A DNA stretch of 64,000 bases, from the NCBI RefSeq assembly GCF_002995495.1, contig NZ_PVZV01000005.1:372001-436000 (forward strand), read 5' to 3'. Positions within the stretch are counted from its first letter, which is position 1. Each line of letters opens with the position of its first letter. Source of the DNA: Actinocorallia populi (GTDB lineage: Bacteria > Actinomycetota > Actinomycetes > Streptosporangiales > Streptosporangiaceae). Below the pieces are notes generated by a model. It had not been told where the DNA came from. It did no database searches and saw only the letters and a list, made by a program, of their open reading frames with translations. Shown here piece by piece: positions 16,386 through 26,342 of this stretch. Made by a program: the position numbers and the translations under genes.

Positions 16386-17222
16386 ATGCTCATGAAGATC
16401 CAGGGAGACGGAGTCGGGCTCGCGGCCGAGGTGAGGGGCGACCCGGACGGCCCGACGCTGGTGCTCCTGCACGGCTACCCCGACACCCGCCGGGTGTGGG
16501 ACGGGATCGTCGAACGGCTCGCCCCCCGGTTCCGCGTGGTCACCTACGACACGCGGGGCGCGGGGGAGTCGGGCAGGCCGCGGGACCGCGCCGCCTACCG
16601 CTTCGTCCACCTGATGAACGACCTGCGCGCCGTGCTCGACGCGGCGGGCGGCGACGGCCCGGTGCACCTGGCCGGGCACGACTGGGGCTCCATCCAGGGC
16701 TGGGAGGCGGTGACCACGATGCCGGAGCGGTTCGCCTCCTACACCGCCATCTCCGGTCCCTGCCTGGACCACGTCGGGCAATGGAGCCGGAACGGGGCGC
16801 GGCCCTCGGCCCGGCTGGCCCAGGCGCTGCGCTCGTGGTACATCGGGTTCTTCCAGCTGCCGCTGCTGCCCGAGCTGGCCTGGCGCACGGGACTGGCCGC
16901 GCGGATCATCACCCGGGCGGACGGCATGCCGGGCGGCGGGCACTTCGGGCCGAGCCTGCCCGCCGACGGCGTGGCGGGCGTCGCCCTGTACCGCGCCAAC
17001 ATGCCCGCCCGGCTGCTGCACCCGCTGGAGCGCTCCACGGACGTCCCGGTGCAGGTCGTCATCGCCGAGGGCGATCCCTTCGTGACGCCCCGCCTGGCCG
17101 AGTCGGCGCGTCCCCACGCCGCCGACCTCAGGTTCGCCCGGCTTCCCGCCCGGCACTGGGCGCCGGTGACGCACCCCGCCGAAGTGGCGGAACTGGTGGC
17201 GGGCCACGCGGACAGGGTGTGA
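16386..17222 (+). CDS. alpha/beta hydrolase, epoxide-hydrolase/dehalogenase-like
   Basis: Cytoplasmic hydrolase of 278 residues. The oxyanion motif HGYPD is near residue 29 and the nucleophile elbow GHDWGS puts Asp99 rather than Ser at the catalytic position, as in epoxide hydrolases and haloalkane dehalogenases. The catalytic His is probably in PARHWAPVTHP near the C-terminus. A cap region lies at about 130-200. No strong ribosome-binding site is visible; ATG 16386 or 16392 could be used. The substrate is unknown. Confidence 0.83.
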   Translation: MLMKIQGDGVGLAAEVRGDPDGPTLVLLHGYPDTRRVWDGIVERLAPRFRVVTYDTRGAGESGRPRDRAAYRFVHLMNDLRAVLDAAGGDGPVHLAGHDWGSIQGWEAVTTMPERFASYTAISGPCLDHVGQWSRNGARPSARLAQALRSWYIGFFQLPLLPELAWRTGLAARIITRADGMPGGGHFGPSLPADGVAGVALYRANMPARLLHPLERSTDVPVQVVIAEGDPFVTPRLAESARPHAADLRFARLPARHWAPVTHPAEVAELVAGHADRV

Positions 17223-17233
17223 GTTCTGCGTGT

Positions 17234-17872
17234 ATGGCTGTAAGCATGGTTGAACACGACGAATATGCGGAGTACCGCTACCCGGAGGGTCCCTGGCTGC
17301 GCGCCAACATGATCGCCAGCGTCGACGGGGCCGCGGCCCGCGACGGGCTGAGCGGCGGCCTGGGCAACGAGGCGGACCGCAGATTGTTCCACCGGCTGCG
17401 CGAGCTGGCCGACGTGGTCCTGGTCGGCGCCGGGACGGTCAGGGCCGAGGGGTACGGGGCGGCCCGGGTGCCGCTGGCCGTCGTGTCCCGCACCCTGGGA
17501 TTCGACTATTCCAGCCCCCTGTTCGAGGGCCGCACGATCCTGGTGACCACCGGCAGGGCGCCGGGCCTGGCCGAGGCCCGCGCCCACGCCGAGGTGATCG
17601 TCGCCGGCGAGAACTCCGTCGACCACCGGTCGGCCCTGGCGCAGTTGCGCGAGCGGGGCCTGGACAAGGTGCTGTGCGAGGGCGGTCCCGCCCTGCTGGG
17701 CCAGCTCGTGGCCGAGGGGCTGCTGGACGAGCTGTGCCTGACCGTCAGCCCCGTCCTGCTGGGCGGCGGCGCCATGCGCGTCCTGGACGGTCCGGCCGTC
17801 TCCCAGGAGCTGGCGCTGGCGAGCGTGCGGCAGGACGGCGACCACCTGTTCCTCAGGTACCGCCGCCGCTGA
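17234..17872 (+). CDS. RibD C-terminal/dihydrofolate-reductase-like pyrimidine reductase
   Basis: NADPH-dependent reductase of the RibD_C fold, 212 residues. Signature segments: NMIASVDGAA, VLVGAGTVRAEGYG, CEGGPALLGQLVAEGLLDEL and a final strand-turn with SPVLLGGGAMRVL. A deaminase domain is absent, so this is the stand-alone reductase form seen in actinobacteria; a role in riboflavin-type pyrimidine reduction is suggested by the family but not proven. Start ATG 17234 is tentative; ATG 17246 is an alternative. It follows the hydrolase gene by 11 bases. Confidence 0.82.
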   Translation: MAVSMVEHDEYAEYRYPEGPWLRANMIASVDGAAARDGLSGGLGNEADRRLFHRLRELADVVLVGAGTVRAEGYGAARVPLAVVSRTLGFDYSSPLFEGRTILVTTGRAPGLAEARAHAEVIVAGENSVDHRSALAQLRERGLDKVLCEGGPALLGQLVAEGLLDELCLTVSPVLLGGGAMRVLDGPAVSQELALASVRQDGDHLFLRYRRR

Positions 17873-17896
17873 ACGGGCGCGGTGACCGCCCGCCCG

Positions 17897-19522
17897 CTAC
17901 GTCTCGGTCTCGGGTTCCTCGGAGGTGTCGGGAGAGGGCGTGACCGTGGGTTCGGGCGAGGGCGGGTCCGTGGGCTCGGAGGTGGGCGGATCCGTCGGCT
18001 CGGTCCGCGCCTCCCAGCTGATGGTGCGGCTGCACGACGTTCCGGCGCCCGTCACGGTGAGGGTGGAGGAGCCCGCCGCGGCCAGGTCGGTCGCGGACAG
18101 GTGCAGGGCGACGTAGGTGTGCGCGCCCGCGGCGAGGGTGCCACCGGCGGAGCTGAGCGCACCGGCACCCGAGACGGAGGCCGTCCACGGGACCGCCCCG
18201 CCCACGGCGTCGAACCCGAGACCGCCGGAGGCCTCCCCGGGCTTGAGCGTGTAGGGGCTCGTGTCGGTGCACTTCAGCACGCCCGCCTGGGCGGGCGGCG
18301 GCGAGCCGGTGGTCGGCCGGTTCCCGGTCGGCTGCGGCCGGGGCGAGCTGCGGGAGGGCTCGGGCCCACCGCTCTGCGCGCCGTCGGAAGAGGGCGAGCC
18401 GGCGGCCACGGGACCGGAGGAACGGGGGACGGGGTCCTTCTCCCCCTTCATCTGGGTGGCCAGCAGCACCCCGCCGCCGGCCAGCAGCACCACGAGCGCC
18501 GCCGAGGCGGCGGCCACACCGGGCCGGAACCGGGACCGCTCGGGCCGCGCGGACCGGGAGGCCTGGGTGGCCCCGAAGGGCGGGGCCCCCGCGGCGGCGT
18601 GCGCGGGCCACGGGTCGGGCGGCAGCGGGGTGGTCGTACGATCCGGGACGGCACGGTCCTCGCCGAGCTCCAGGAGCGCGGTGGGCGGCGCCTGGGCCGC
18701 GGCGGCGGGCAGCTCGGGCCCGCCCAGCAGCCGCAGCAGCAGGTCCTGGGCGCTGGGCCGGGCGTTGGGGTCCTTGGCCAGGGCCTCCCGCACCAGGTCG
18801 CGCAGCTGCCCGCTCATCGCGCCGAGGTTGGGGTCGGCGTGCAGGATCCGCCCGATGACCGTGGTGATGCCGTCCAGCCCGAACGGCGGCACCCCGGTCG
18901 CGGCGAACACCAGGGTCGCCGCCCAGGCCCACACGTCGGCGGGGCGGCCCACGGCCTCGCCCCTGACCTGCTCGGGCGCCATGTAGGCGGGGGTGCCGAT
19001 GACCTCGCTGGGCTGGGTGGCCGCGGCCATGCCGTCCAGCGCCTTGGCGATGCCGAAGTCGATGACGCGCGGCCCGTCCCGGCCCAGCAGCACGTTGCCG
19101 GGCTTGAAGTCGCGGTGCACCACCCCGGCCTGGTGGATGGCGGCCAGCGCGGTGAGCGTGCCGGTCGCCAGGCGCTCGAGCGCGCCGTCGGCCAGCACCC
19201 CCTCGGCCTCGACCGCCGCCGACAGCGAGGGCCCCTCCACGTACTCGCTGACGATGAACGGGCGGTCGCCGTCGAGGTCGGCGTCGATCACCTGCGCGGT
19301 GCAGAACCGGGCGACCCGCTTGGTGGCCGCCAGTTCCCGCACGAACCGCCGGCGCGCGGCGTCGTCCAGGTTGGCGTGCAGCAGCTTCACCGCCACCGGC
19401 CGCCCCTCGGGCCCCTCGCCGAGGTAGACCACGCCCTGCCCGCCCTGCCCCAGCCTCCCGGTCAGCCGGTATCCGCCGATGGCGTCGGGATCGCCGAGCT
19501 GCAGGGGCTGGGCATCGGGCAT
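17897..19522 (-). CDS. membrane-anchored serine/threonine protein kinase
   Basis: PknB-type Hanks kinase of 541 residues. Glycine loop GQGGQGVVYLG at about 25-35, catalytic Lys46 in VAVKLL, HRDFKPGN with Asp138, DFG at 155-157 and GTPAYMAPEQ in the activation segment. The kinase domain ends near 270, followed by a Pro-rich linker, one membrane helix at about 335-357 and an external part. The external part has a beta-sandwich-like domain with two cysteines and ends in repeated Glu-Pro-Thr-Asp-Pro-Pro units. External ligand and targets unknown. Confidence 0.92.
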   Translation of the reverse strand: MPDAQPLQLGDPDAIGGYRLTGRLGQGGQGVVYLGEGPEGRPVAVKLLHANLDDAARRRFVRELAATKRVARFCTAQVIDADLDGDRPFIVSEYVEGPSLSAAVEAEGVLADGALERLATGTLTALAAIHQAGVVHRDFKPGNVLLGRDGPRVIDFGIAKALDGMAAATQPSEVIGTPAYMAPEQVRGEAVGRPADVWAWAATLVFAATGVPPFGLDGITTVIGRILHADPNLGAMSGQLRDLVREALAKDPNARPSAQDLLLRLLGGPELPAAAAQAPPTALLELGEDRAVPDRTTTPLPPDPWPAHAAAGAPPFGATQASRSARPERSRFRPGVAAASAALVVLLAGGGVLLATQMKGEKDPVPRSSGPVAAGSPSSDGAQSGGPEPSRSSPRPQPTGNRPTTGSPPPAQAGVLKCTDTSPYTLKPGEASGGLGFDAVGGAVPWTASVSGAGALSSAGGTLAAGAHTYVALHLSATDLAAAGSSTLTVTGAGTSCSRTISWEARTEPTDPPTSEPTDPPSPEPTVTPSPDTSEEPETET

Positions 19523-19600
19523 GGAGGGCTCCTCGCGTACGTCGTCACCGGTAGGACGCCCGAGCGCCCCGGCGGGTTTGCCCCGTGACCCTACGGTGAC

Positions 19601-20569
19601 TTAATAGCGGCTGCCCGTCACTCGTGCCGCCAGCGGGTCGAGCCTTTCCCGTTCGGAGGGCGTCAGTTGCAGGTCGGCGGCGGCGGCGTTCTGCTCCAGG
19701 TAGGCGGGGCGCTTGGTGCCGGGGATGGGGACGACGTCCTCGCCGCGGGAGTGCACCCAGGCGAGGGCGACCTGGCCGGGCAGCACGCCCTTCTCCTCGG
19801 CGATCCGCTTCACGACGCCGACGAGCTCCTGGTTGGCGGCGACGGCCTCGGGGCTGAACCGGGGGTTGGTGCGGCGCATGTCGTCGTCGGCGAACTCCGC
19901 GTTCGCGACCGTCCCGGTGAGGAAGCCCCGGCCGAGCGGGGAGAACGGCACGATCCCGACGCCCAGCCGCCGCGCGGCCGGCAGCACCGACTCCTCGATG
20001 CCGCGCGTCCACAACGAGTACTCGCTCTGCAGAGCGCTGATCGGGTGGACGGCGTGCGCCTTCTCCAACTGCTCGGCGGTCACCTCGGACAGGCCGAGGT
20101 AGCGCACCTTGCCCTCCCGGACGAGCTCGGCCATCGCGCCGACGGTCTCCTCGATCGGCGTCTCCGGGTCCACCCGGTGCAGGTAGTACAGGTCGATGCG
20201 GTCGGTGCGCAGCCGCTTCAGGGAGTCCTCGCAGGCCTGCTTCACGTACTCGGGCGAGGCGCCCAATCGGAAGCGGAGGCCGTTGGTGACGATGCCCTTG
20301 ATGCCGCACTTGGTGGCGAGGGTGATCTCGTCGCGGCGCTGACGGAACGCGTAGCCGAGCAGCTTCTCGTTCGCGCCGAACCCGTAGATGCCCGTCACGC
20401 CGTACACGTCGGCGGTGTCGAGGAAGTTCACGCCCAGCTCGAGTGCCCTGTCCAGCGTGGCGATGGACACCGAGTCGTCGGCGGGCCCGTACGACTGGCT
20501 CATGCCCATGCAGCCCAGTCCCTGTGCGGAGACCGTCAACCCCTGGGAGCCCAGGTTCACCTGCCGCAT
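19601..20569 (-). CDS. aldo/keto reductase
   Basis: NADPH-dependent oxidoreductase of 322 residues with a TIM-barrel fold. The start GLGCMGMSQSYG is typical of the YghZ/AKR13-like group. Catalytic tetrad segments: FLDTADVYG (Asp, Tyr), LATKCG (Lys) and YYLHRVDP (His). ATG 20569 is preceded by GAGAGG; the frame extends to 20608 without support. It lies 45 bases after the BluB-CobT stop and upstream of the kinase, all on the same strand, so co-transcription is possible. Physiological substrate unknown. Confidence 0.9.
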   Translation of the reverse strand: MRQVNLGSQGLTVSAQGLGCMGMSQSYGPADDSVSIATLDRALELGVNFLDTADVYGVTGIYGFGANEKLLGYAFRQRRDEITLATKCGIKGIVTNGLRFRLGASPEYVKQACEDSLKRLRTDRIDLYYLHRVDPETPIEETVGAMAELVREGKVRYLGLSEVTAEQLEKAHAVHPISALQSEYSLWTRGIEESVLPAARRLGVGIVPFSPLGRGFLTGTVANAEFADDDMRRTNPRFSPEAVAANQELVGVVKRIAEEKGVLPGQVALAWVHSRGEDVVPIPGTKRPAYLEQNAAAADLQLTPSERERLDPLAARVTGSRY

Positions 20570-20614
20570 CTCATGTCCTCTCGAAGATCCTTTCCTCAGA
20601 CTAACCACCCGGAC

Positions 20615-22387
20615 TCACGATGTACGAGCCATTTCGCGGCGAATGCGCAGGCCGTCGAGCACGAGCCCGGCGGCCAGGCACGCCCCGGCCCCCTCGCCCG
20701 CCCGCAGGCGCAGGTCGAGCAGCGGCTCCAGGCCGAGCGCGCGCAGCACGAGCGCGTGCCCGCGCTCCCTGCTGCGCTGGCCCGCCACCAGGTGCGCGGC
20801 CACGCCCGCCGACAGGCGCACGGCCGCCAGCGCCGCGACCGAGGTGGCCAGACCGTCCAGCAGGACGATCCCGCCTCCTTCCGCGGCGCCCAGCACCACG
20901 CCGGTGAGCAGCGCGAACTCCGCCCCGCTCGCGACCGCCAGCGCCTCCATAGGGTCGCGCCGCCCGGCCAGCCGCGCCAGGGCGCTCTGCGCCACCCGCC
21001 GCTTGCGCTCGACCATGGCGCTGTCGGCGCCCGCACCCAGCCCCACGGTCTCCTCCGCCGGGACGTCCAGCAGGGCGGCGGCCAGCGCGGCGGCCGGAGT
21101 GGTGTTGCCGATCCCCGCCTCGCCCAGCACGACCAGCCCGCGCGGGGCGGCCCAGGCGCCCACGGCGCGTCCGGCCTCGACGAGAGCCCGTACGCCTTCC
21201 AGGGTGAGGGCGTCCTTCTCGACGAGGTCGCCGCGTTCGGAGGAGGCCGCCACCGCCCGCGCGACGACCTCCTCGAGACCGTCCGGCAGCGGCGGCCTCG
21301 GCACGGACTCGGGCGGCAGCACCCCGGCGTCCACCGCGAGCACGCCCAGCCCCGCCGCCCGCGCCGCGACCGCGCCCTGCGAGGTTCCCGCGGAGGTCGC
21401 GTCGAGGATCTGGCGGGTGACCGACACGGGATAGGCCGACACCGCGTGCCGGGTCACCGGATGGTCGGAGGCCGCCAGCACCAGATGGCCCGACTCCAGG
21501 CCCTGCGGGCGCACCGCCAGGATCCGGTCCAGGACGGCGTCCAGCACGCCCAGCGACGCGGGGACGGCCAGCAGTTCGTCGGCGTCGTCCCGGGCGGCGA
21601 CCACCGCCGGAGGGAGGGGGGCGGCCAGGTGGGACGGCGGGGGCGCGGGCTCCTCGCCGGGCCAGCGGTCGGTGAGCACGACCTCCTCCAGCGGCAGCCT
21701 GCTCGACCAGCCGCGGCGCTGCAGCCCCGGCTCGGGCGGGCGCTCGTCGGGCCAGCCCAGGCACAGCCAGCCCAGGGTGACGACGCCCTCGGGCAGGCCG
21801 AGCAGCGCGGCGAGCTCCTCGGGCGGGAACAGGGTGACCCAGCCCAGGCCCAGCCCCTCGGCGCGGGCGGCGAGCCAGAGGTTCTGGATGGCGCAGGCGC
21901 AGGACCAGACGTCGGCGTCGGGGAAGGTGGCGCGGCCCAGGACGCCGGCGGCGGGCGTCCGGCGGTCGCAGCAGACCACCACGCCCAGCGGCGCGGCCCG
22001 GATTCCCTCCAGGGACAGGTCGCGCAGCCGCCGGGCGCGCTCCTCCTCCAGCAGGTCGGCCTGGGCGAGCTTCTCCCGCTCGGCCATGAGCGCGGCGGCG
22101 TCCCGCAGCGCGCCGTCCCTGACCACCAGGAACCGCCAGGGCTGGCTGTGCCCCACCGACGGCGCGGCGTGCGCGGCCTCCAGGACCCGCCGCAGCACGT
22201 CCTCCGGCACGGGATCGTGCCGGAAACGGCGGATGTCGCGCCGCGCTCCCACGATCCCGTAGAAGGCGGCCCGCTCCGCAGGGTCGAAGGCCCAGGCCGC
22301 CGGATCGGCGGCGCGCTCGGCGGCGGCCGAGGCGTCTCCGATCAGCGGAATAGGACGGGTCCAGCGTGACGGTTCCCAACGTGACAT
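20615..22387 (-). CDS. fused BluB-CobT: DMB synthase / NaMN:DMB phosphoribosyltransferase
   Basis: Fusion of two lower-ligand enzymes of cobalamin synthesis, 590 residues from ATG 22387. The N-terminal part (about 1-215) is a BluB-type flavin nitroreductase: RRDIRRFRHDPVP and HAAPSVGHSQPW; BluB breaks down FMN to 5,6-dimethylbenzimidazole (DMB). The C-terminal part (about 250-590) is CobT: VLGEAGIGNTTPAAALAAAL, GLGAGADSAMVERK and SGAEFALLTG; CobT makes alpha-ribazole phosphate from DMB and nicotinate mononucleotide. The fusion would couple ligand synthesis to its activation. An upstream ATG at 22438 lacks a ribosome-binding site. No cobalamin riboswitch fits in the short divergent gap. Confidence 0.9.
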   Translation of the reverse strand: MSRWEPSRWTRPIPLIGDASAAAERAADPAAWAFDPAERAAFYGIVGARRDIRRFRHDPVPEDVLRRVLEAAHAAPSVGHSQPWRFLVVRDGALRDAAALMAEREKLAQADLLEEERARRLRDLSLEGIRAAPLGVVVCCDRRTPAAGVLGRATFPDADVWSCACAIQNLWLAARAEGLGLGWVTLFPPEELAALLGLPEGVVTLGWLCLGWPDERPPEPGLQRRGWSSRLPLEEVVLTDRWPGEEPAPPPSHLAAPLPPAVVAARDDADELLAVPASLGVLDAVLDRILAVRPQGLESGHLVLAASDHPVTRHAVSAYPVSVTRQILDATSAGTSQGAVAARAAGLGVLAVDAGVLPPESVPRPPLPDGLEEVVARAVAASSERGDLVEKDALTLEGVRALVEAGRAVGAWAAPRGLVVLGEAGIGNTTPAAALAAALLDVPAEETVGLGAGADSAMVERKRRVAQSALARLAGRRDPMEALAVASGAEFALLTGVVLGAAEGGGIVLLDGLATSVAALAAVRLSAGVAAHLVAGQRSRERGHALVLRALGLEPLLDLRLRAGEGAGACLAAGLVLDGLRIRREMARTS

Positions 22388-22443
22388 GTCACTGAAGATA
22401 GGCTCACAGTTTCCATGCGGAGACATCGGGCACCGCATGAGAT

Positions 22444-23841
22444 ATGACGAAAAGAATCCTGATCGTCGGCGGGGGATACGTCGGCCTCTACACCGCGCTG
22501 CGGCTGGAGCGGAAACTGCGCCGCCGGCTCGGACGCGGCGAGGTGGAGCTCACCATCGTCGACCCCGAGTCCTACATGACCTACCAGCCGTTCCTGCCGG
22601 AGGCCGCGGCGGGCAACCTGGAGCCACGGCACGTGACCATCCCGCTCCGGAGGGCGCTCAAGCACACCCGGCTGATCGTGGGCAGGGTCACCTCCATCGA
22701 CCACGCGCAGCACACCGCGCGGGTGGAGATCGTCGAGGGCGAGGACTGGCCCGTGCGCTACGACCTCCTCGTGGTGGCGCTCGGCTCGGTCTCCCGCACC
22801 CTGCCCGTGCCCGGCCTGGCCGAGAACGGCATCGGATTCAAGACCATCGAGGAGGCCATCCACCTGCGCAACCGGGTGCTCGGCCTGCTCGACCGCGCCG
22901 CCTCCACCCGCGACCCCGACGAATGCCGCCGCTCCCTGACGTACGTGGTCGTCGGCGGCGGCTTCGCGGGCGTCGAGGCGCTGGCCGAACTGGCCGACAT
23001 GACCGAGGACGCCCTGCGCTACCTGCCGGAGCTGCCTGCCAAGCCGCGCTGGGTCCTGGTCGAGGCGACCGGCCGCATCCTGCCCGAGGTGGGCGAGGAG
23101 ATGGGCCGCTACACCGTCGACGAGCTGCGCCGCCAGGGCATCGAGGTACTGCTGAACACCCGCCTGGAGTCCGCGGAGAACTGCCGGATCGTGTTGTCGG
23201 ACGGGCAGGAGTTCGACGCCGCCACCCTGGTGTGGACCGCCGGCGTCAAACCCCACCCGATGTTGCGCGACACCGACCTGCCGCTGGACGAGAAGGGCAG
23301 GGTCAAGACCGAGCCCACCCTCACCGTCGAGGGCCACCGCGACGTCTTCGCCGCCGGGGACAACGCCGCGGTCCCCGACCTCACCGACCCCGGGGCGTTC
23401 TGCGCGCCCAACGCCCAGCACGCCGTCCGCCAGGCCAAGGTCCTGGCCGACAACATCGTGGCCACCCTCACCGGACAGCAGCTCAAGCCCTACCGGCACG
23501 CCTACGCCGGCTCGGTCGCCAGCCTGGGCCTGCACCGGGGCGTCGCCCAGGTCTACGGCGTGAAACTGCGCGGCCTGCCCGCCTGGTTCATGCACCGGAC
23601 CTACCACCTGGCCCGGGTGCCGACCTTCAACCGCAAGGTCAGGGTGATGGCCGACTGGACGCTCGCCCTGTTCTTCCACCGGGAGATGGTGGCGCTCGGC
23701 CGCCTGCAGAACCCCTACGAGGAGTTCCGCCTGGCGGCCGGCCGCAAACAGGGCACGCTCACCGCGGCGGAGTCGGCGCAGACGGCGAAGGAGCCGGCTC
23801 AGCCCAGCGCCGAGGCCACCAGCGCCCGCGCCTCCTCCTGA
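22444..23841 (+). CDS. type II NADH dehydrogenase-like FAD oxidoreductase
   Basis: Single-subunit, non-proton-pumping NAD(P)H:quinone oxidoreductase family, 465 residues. FAD-binding [18 protein letters not shown] at the N-terminus, second dinucleotide motif [17 protein letters not shown] near residue 180 and [13 protein letters not shown] near residue 300. The C-terminal half ends with a hydrophobic, basic segment that may associate with the membrane. It is divergent from bluB-cobT and its last 43 bases overlap the convergent phosphoglucomutase gene. Electron acceptor inferred from family only. Confidence 0.87.
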   Translation: MTKRILIVGGGYVGLYTALRLERKLRRRLGRGEVELTIVDPESYMTYQPFLPEAAAGNLEPRHVTIPLRRALKHTRLIVGRVTSIDHAQHTARVEIVEGEDWPVRYDLLVVALGSVSRTLPVPGLAENGIGFKTIEEAIHLRNRVLGLLDRAASTRDPDECRRSLTYVVVGGGFAGVEALAELADMTEDALRYLPELPAKPRWVLVEATGRILPEVGEEMGRYTVDELRRQGIEVLLNTRLESAENCRIVLSDGQEFDAATLVWTAGVKPHPMLRDTDLPLDEKGRVKTEPTLTVEGHRDVFAAGDNAAVPDLTDPGAFCAPNAQHAVRQAKVLADNIVATLTGQQLKPYRHAYAGSVASLGLHRGVAQVYGVKLRGLPAWFMHRTYHLARVPTFNRKVRVMADWTLALFFHREMVALGRLQNPYEEFRLAAGRKQGTLTAAESAQTAKEPAQPSAEATSARASS

Positions 23842-25424
23842 ACCCGGGACAGGTGCTCGGGCCCGTGGAAGGACTCGGCGTAGATCTTGTACACGTCCTC
23901 GGTGCCCGAGGGGCGCGCGGCGAACCAGGCGTTCTCGGTGCCGACCTTGAGGCCGCCGATGGCGGCGCCGTTGCCGGGCGCGGCCGTGAGCACCGAGGTG
24001 ATCGGCTCCCCGGCCAGCTCGGAGGCGGTGACCTGCTCGGGCGACAATTTCGCCAGCACGGCCTTCTGCTCCCGGGTCGCCGGGGCGTCCACCCGGGCGT
24101 AGCTCGGCGCGCCGTACCGCTCGGTGAGCTCGCCGTACAGCGCGCTCGGGGACCTGCCGGTCACCGCGGTGATCTCCGCCGCGAGCAGCGCCAGGATGAT
24201 CCCGTCCTTGTCGGTGGTCCACACCCCGCCGTCGCGGCGCAGGAAGGAGGCGCCCGCGCTCTCCTCGCCGCCGAAGCCCAGCGAGCCGTCCAGCAGGCCC
24301 GGCACGAACCACTTGAACCCGACGGGCACCTCCACCAGCGGGCGGCCCAAGCCCGCGGCGACCCGGTCGATCATGCCGCTGCTGACCAGGGTCTTGCCGA
24401 CCCCGGCCTCGGCGGGCCAGTCCGGCCGGTGGGCGTACAGGTAGGAGATCGCGACGGCCAGGTAGTGGTTGGGGTTCATCAGCCCGGCGTCGGGGGTGAC
24501 GATGCCGTGCCGGTCGGAGTCGGCGTCGTTGCCCGTGGAGACGTCGTAGGCGTCCTTGTTCCCGATGAGGGAGGCCATGGCGTACGGCGACGAGCAGTCC
24601 ATGCGGATCCTGCCGTCCCAGTCCAGGGTCATGAACCGCCAGGTCGGGTCGGCGACCGGGTTGACCACGGTCAGGTCGAGCCGGTGGGTCTCGGCGATCG
24701 CCGCCCAGTACTCCAGGCTCGCCCCGCCCAGCGGGTCGGCGCCGATGCGCACCCCGGCCGAGCGGACGGCGTCCAGGTCCAGCACCGAGCCCAGGTCGGC
24801 CACGTAGGAGCCGAGGAAGTCATAGGTCTCGGCGGTCTTCAGCGCCCGCTCGTAGGGCAGGCGCCGCACCTCCTTCAGGCCGTTCGCGATGATCGCGTTC
24901 GCCCGGTCCTGGATCCAGGAGGTGGCGTCGGTGTCGGCGGGGCCGCCGTGCGGCGGGTTGTACTTGAAGCCGCCGTCCTGCGGCGGGTTGTGCGAGGGGG
25001 TGACGACGATCCCGTCGGCGAGGTGGGCGGTGCGGCCCTTGTTCCAGGCCAGGATGGCGTGGGAGACCGCGGGGGTGGGCGTGTAGCCGTCCTGGCGGCG
25101 CACGGTCACGTCGTTGGCCGCGCAGACCTCCAGCGCGGTGACCCGCGCGGGCTCGGAGAGCGCGTGGGTGTCGGCGCCCAGGAACAGCGGCCCGTCGATG
25201 CCCTGGGCCGCCCGGTACTCGCAGATCGCCTGGGTGGTCGCCAGGATGTGCGCCTCGTTGAAGGACGAGCGCAGCGCCGTGCCCCGGTGCCCCGAGGTGC
25301 CGAAGGACACTCTCTGGGCGGGGTCCTGCGGGTCGGGCTGCAGGGCGTAGTACGCCGTGACCAGCTTCGCGACGTCGACGAGATCCTCGGGGCGGGCCTG
25401 CTGCCCGGCGCGCTCGTTCACCAT
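23799..25424 (-). CDS. pgm: phosphoglucomutase, alpha-D-glucose specific
   Basis: Interconverts glucose-1-phosphate and glucose-6-phosphate, feeding glycogen, trehalose and cell-wall sugar nucleotide synthesis. 541 residues, the usual length. N-terminal [10 protein letters not shown], active-site phosphoserine loop VTPSHNPP near residue 145, metal-binding [11 protein letters not shown] and sugar-binding GEESAGASF, plus C-terminal phosphate-binding [20 protein letters not shown] start at 25424. It lies 47 bases downstream of the Nei-type glycosylase gene on the same strand and overlaps the end of the convergent dehydrogenase gene. Confidence 0.95.
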   Translation of the reverse strand: MVNERAGQQARPEDLVDVAKLVTAYYALQPDPQDPAQRVSFGTSGHRGTALRSSFNEAHILATTQAICEYRAAQGIDGPLFLGADTHALSEPARVTALEVCAANDVTVRRQDGYTPTPAVSHAILAWNKGRTAHLADGIVVTPSHNPPQDGGFKYNPPHGGPADTDATSWIQDRANAIIANGLKEVRRLPYERALKTAETYDFLGSYVADLGSVLDLDAVRSAGVRIGADPLGGASLEYWAAIAETHRLDLTVVNPVADPTWRFMTLDWDGRIRMDCSSPYAMASLIGNKDAYDVSTGNDADSDRHGIVTPDAGLMNPNHYLAVAISYLYAHRPDWPAEAGVGKTLVSSGMIDRVAAGLGRPLVEVPVGFKWFVPGLLDGSLGFGGEESAGASFLRRDGGVWTTDKDGIILALLAAEITAVTGRSPSALYGELTERYGAPSYARVDAPATREQKAVLAKLSPEQVTASELAGEPITSVLTAAPGNGAAIGGLKVGTENAWFAARPSGTEDVYKIYAESFHGPEHLSRVQEEARALVASALG

Positions 25425-25471
25425 GTACTGATCTTAGGGGTCCGTCCCGCACGCCCGTTCCGGGCCGGGGA

Positions 25472-26281
25472 TCAGGGGCGGTCCTGGCAGCCGGGGCACC
25501 AGAAGAGGTTGCGCGCCTGGAGGTTCTCGGTGCGCACCGCCAGCCCGCAGACCAGGCAGGGCAGCCCGGCCCGCCGGTAGACGTAGACCTCACCGCCGTG
25601 GGCGTCCACGCGCGGCGGCCGCCCCATCGCCTCGGGGGTGTGCTCGGGGCGGACGGTGTCGATCCGGCCCGCCTCGACGCCGTCGGCCATCAGCTCCACC
25701 AGATCGGCCCAGATCGCCTTCCACTGGGCGCGGGTGAGGTCCTTCCCGGCCCTGCGCGGGTCGATCCGGTGCCGGAAGAGCACCTCGGCGCGGTAGATGT
25801 TGCCGACCCCGGAGACGACCTTCTGGTCCATGAGCAGGGCGGAGACCGGCTGCCCGCTGCGGCTGATCTTCGCCCAGGCGCGTTCGGGGTCGGCGTCCGG
25901 GCGCAGCGGGTCGGGGCCGAGCCGGGCGTGCAGCGCGTCCTTCTCGCCGGGGGTGAGCAGCTCGCAGGCGGCCGGGCCGCGCAGGTCGCAGTAGGCCTGC
26001 CCGCCGACCAGCCGCAACCGGATCTGGCCGACCGGGGCGGGGGCCGGCGGCTCCCCCCAGGCGAACTTGCCGTACAGGCCCAGGTGGACGTGCAGCCAGC
26101 CGGCGGGGAAACCGGCGAACAGGTGCTTGCCGTGCGCCTCGGCCTCCAGCATCGGCTGCCCGTGCAGCAGGGCCGCGCCCTCGGAGAACCGCCCCTGCGG
26201 GCTGACCGCGGCGACGGGACGGCCCGCGAACGCCTCGGTGAACCTGCGGGCGAGGCGGTGGATGACATGACCTTCGGGCAC
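25472..26281 (-). CDS. nei: Fpg/Nei family DNA glycosylase (Nei2-like)
   Basis: Base-excision repair glycosylase/AP lyase of 269 residues that removes oxidised pyrimidines. The N-terminal catalytic PEGH (Pro2, Glu3) marks the Nei side of the family. The middle contains the helix-two-turn-helix DQKVVSGVGNIYRAEVLF, and a C-terminal zinc finger has CLVCG and CPGC pairs (four Cys). Start ATG 26281 places Pro at residue 2 after Met removal, as the chemistry requires. Divergent from the TetR gene. Confidence 0.92.
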   Translation of the reverse strand: MPEGHVIHRLARRFTEAFAGRPVAAVSPQGRFSEGAALLHGQPMLEAEAHGKHLFAGFPAGWLHVHLGLYGKFAWGEPPAPAPVGQIRLRLVGGQAYCDLRGPAACELLTPGEKDALHARLGPDPLRPDADPERAWAKISRSGQPVSALLMDQKVVSGVGNIYRAEVLFRHRIDPRRAGKDLTRAQWKAIWADLVELMADGVEAGRIDTVRPEHTPEAMGRPPRVDAHGGEVYVYRRAGLPCLVCGLAVRTENLQARNLFWCPGCQDRP

Positions 26282-26342
26282 GCGCCGACCTTACCCGGCT
26301 CCGATTGGCGGGGGAGATGGACCTGCCCGTAACGTTTGCGCC

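Noticed and set aside
19544-19600. Imperfect inverted repeat GTCACCGGTAGG/CCCTACGGTGAC between the kinase and aldo/keto reductase genes
   Set aside because: The arms contain a bulge and lie 33 bases apart; it could be a weak terminator or operator but evidence is too thin to annotate.
22388-22443. Cobalamin riboswitch before bluB-cobT
   Set aside because: The divergent gap is 56 bases, too short for the aptamer, and no conserved core is seen.
19667-25580. Very long forward-strand open frames (19667-22369 and 22386-25580) over reverse-strand genes and a forward gene
   Set aside because: They are Arg/Gly/Pro/His-rich shadows produced by high GC at third positions; the other strand or frame encodes clear BluB-CobT, Ndh and Pgm proteins.
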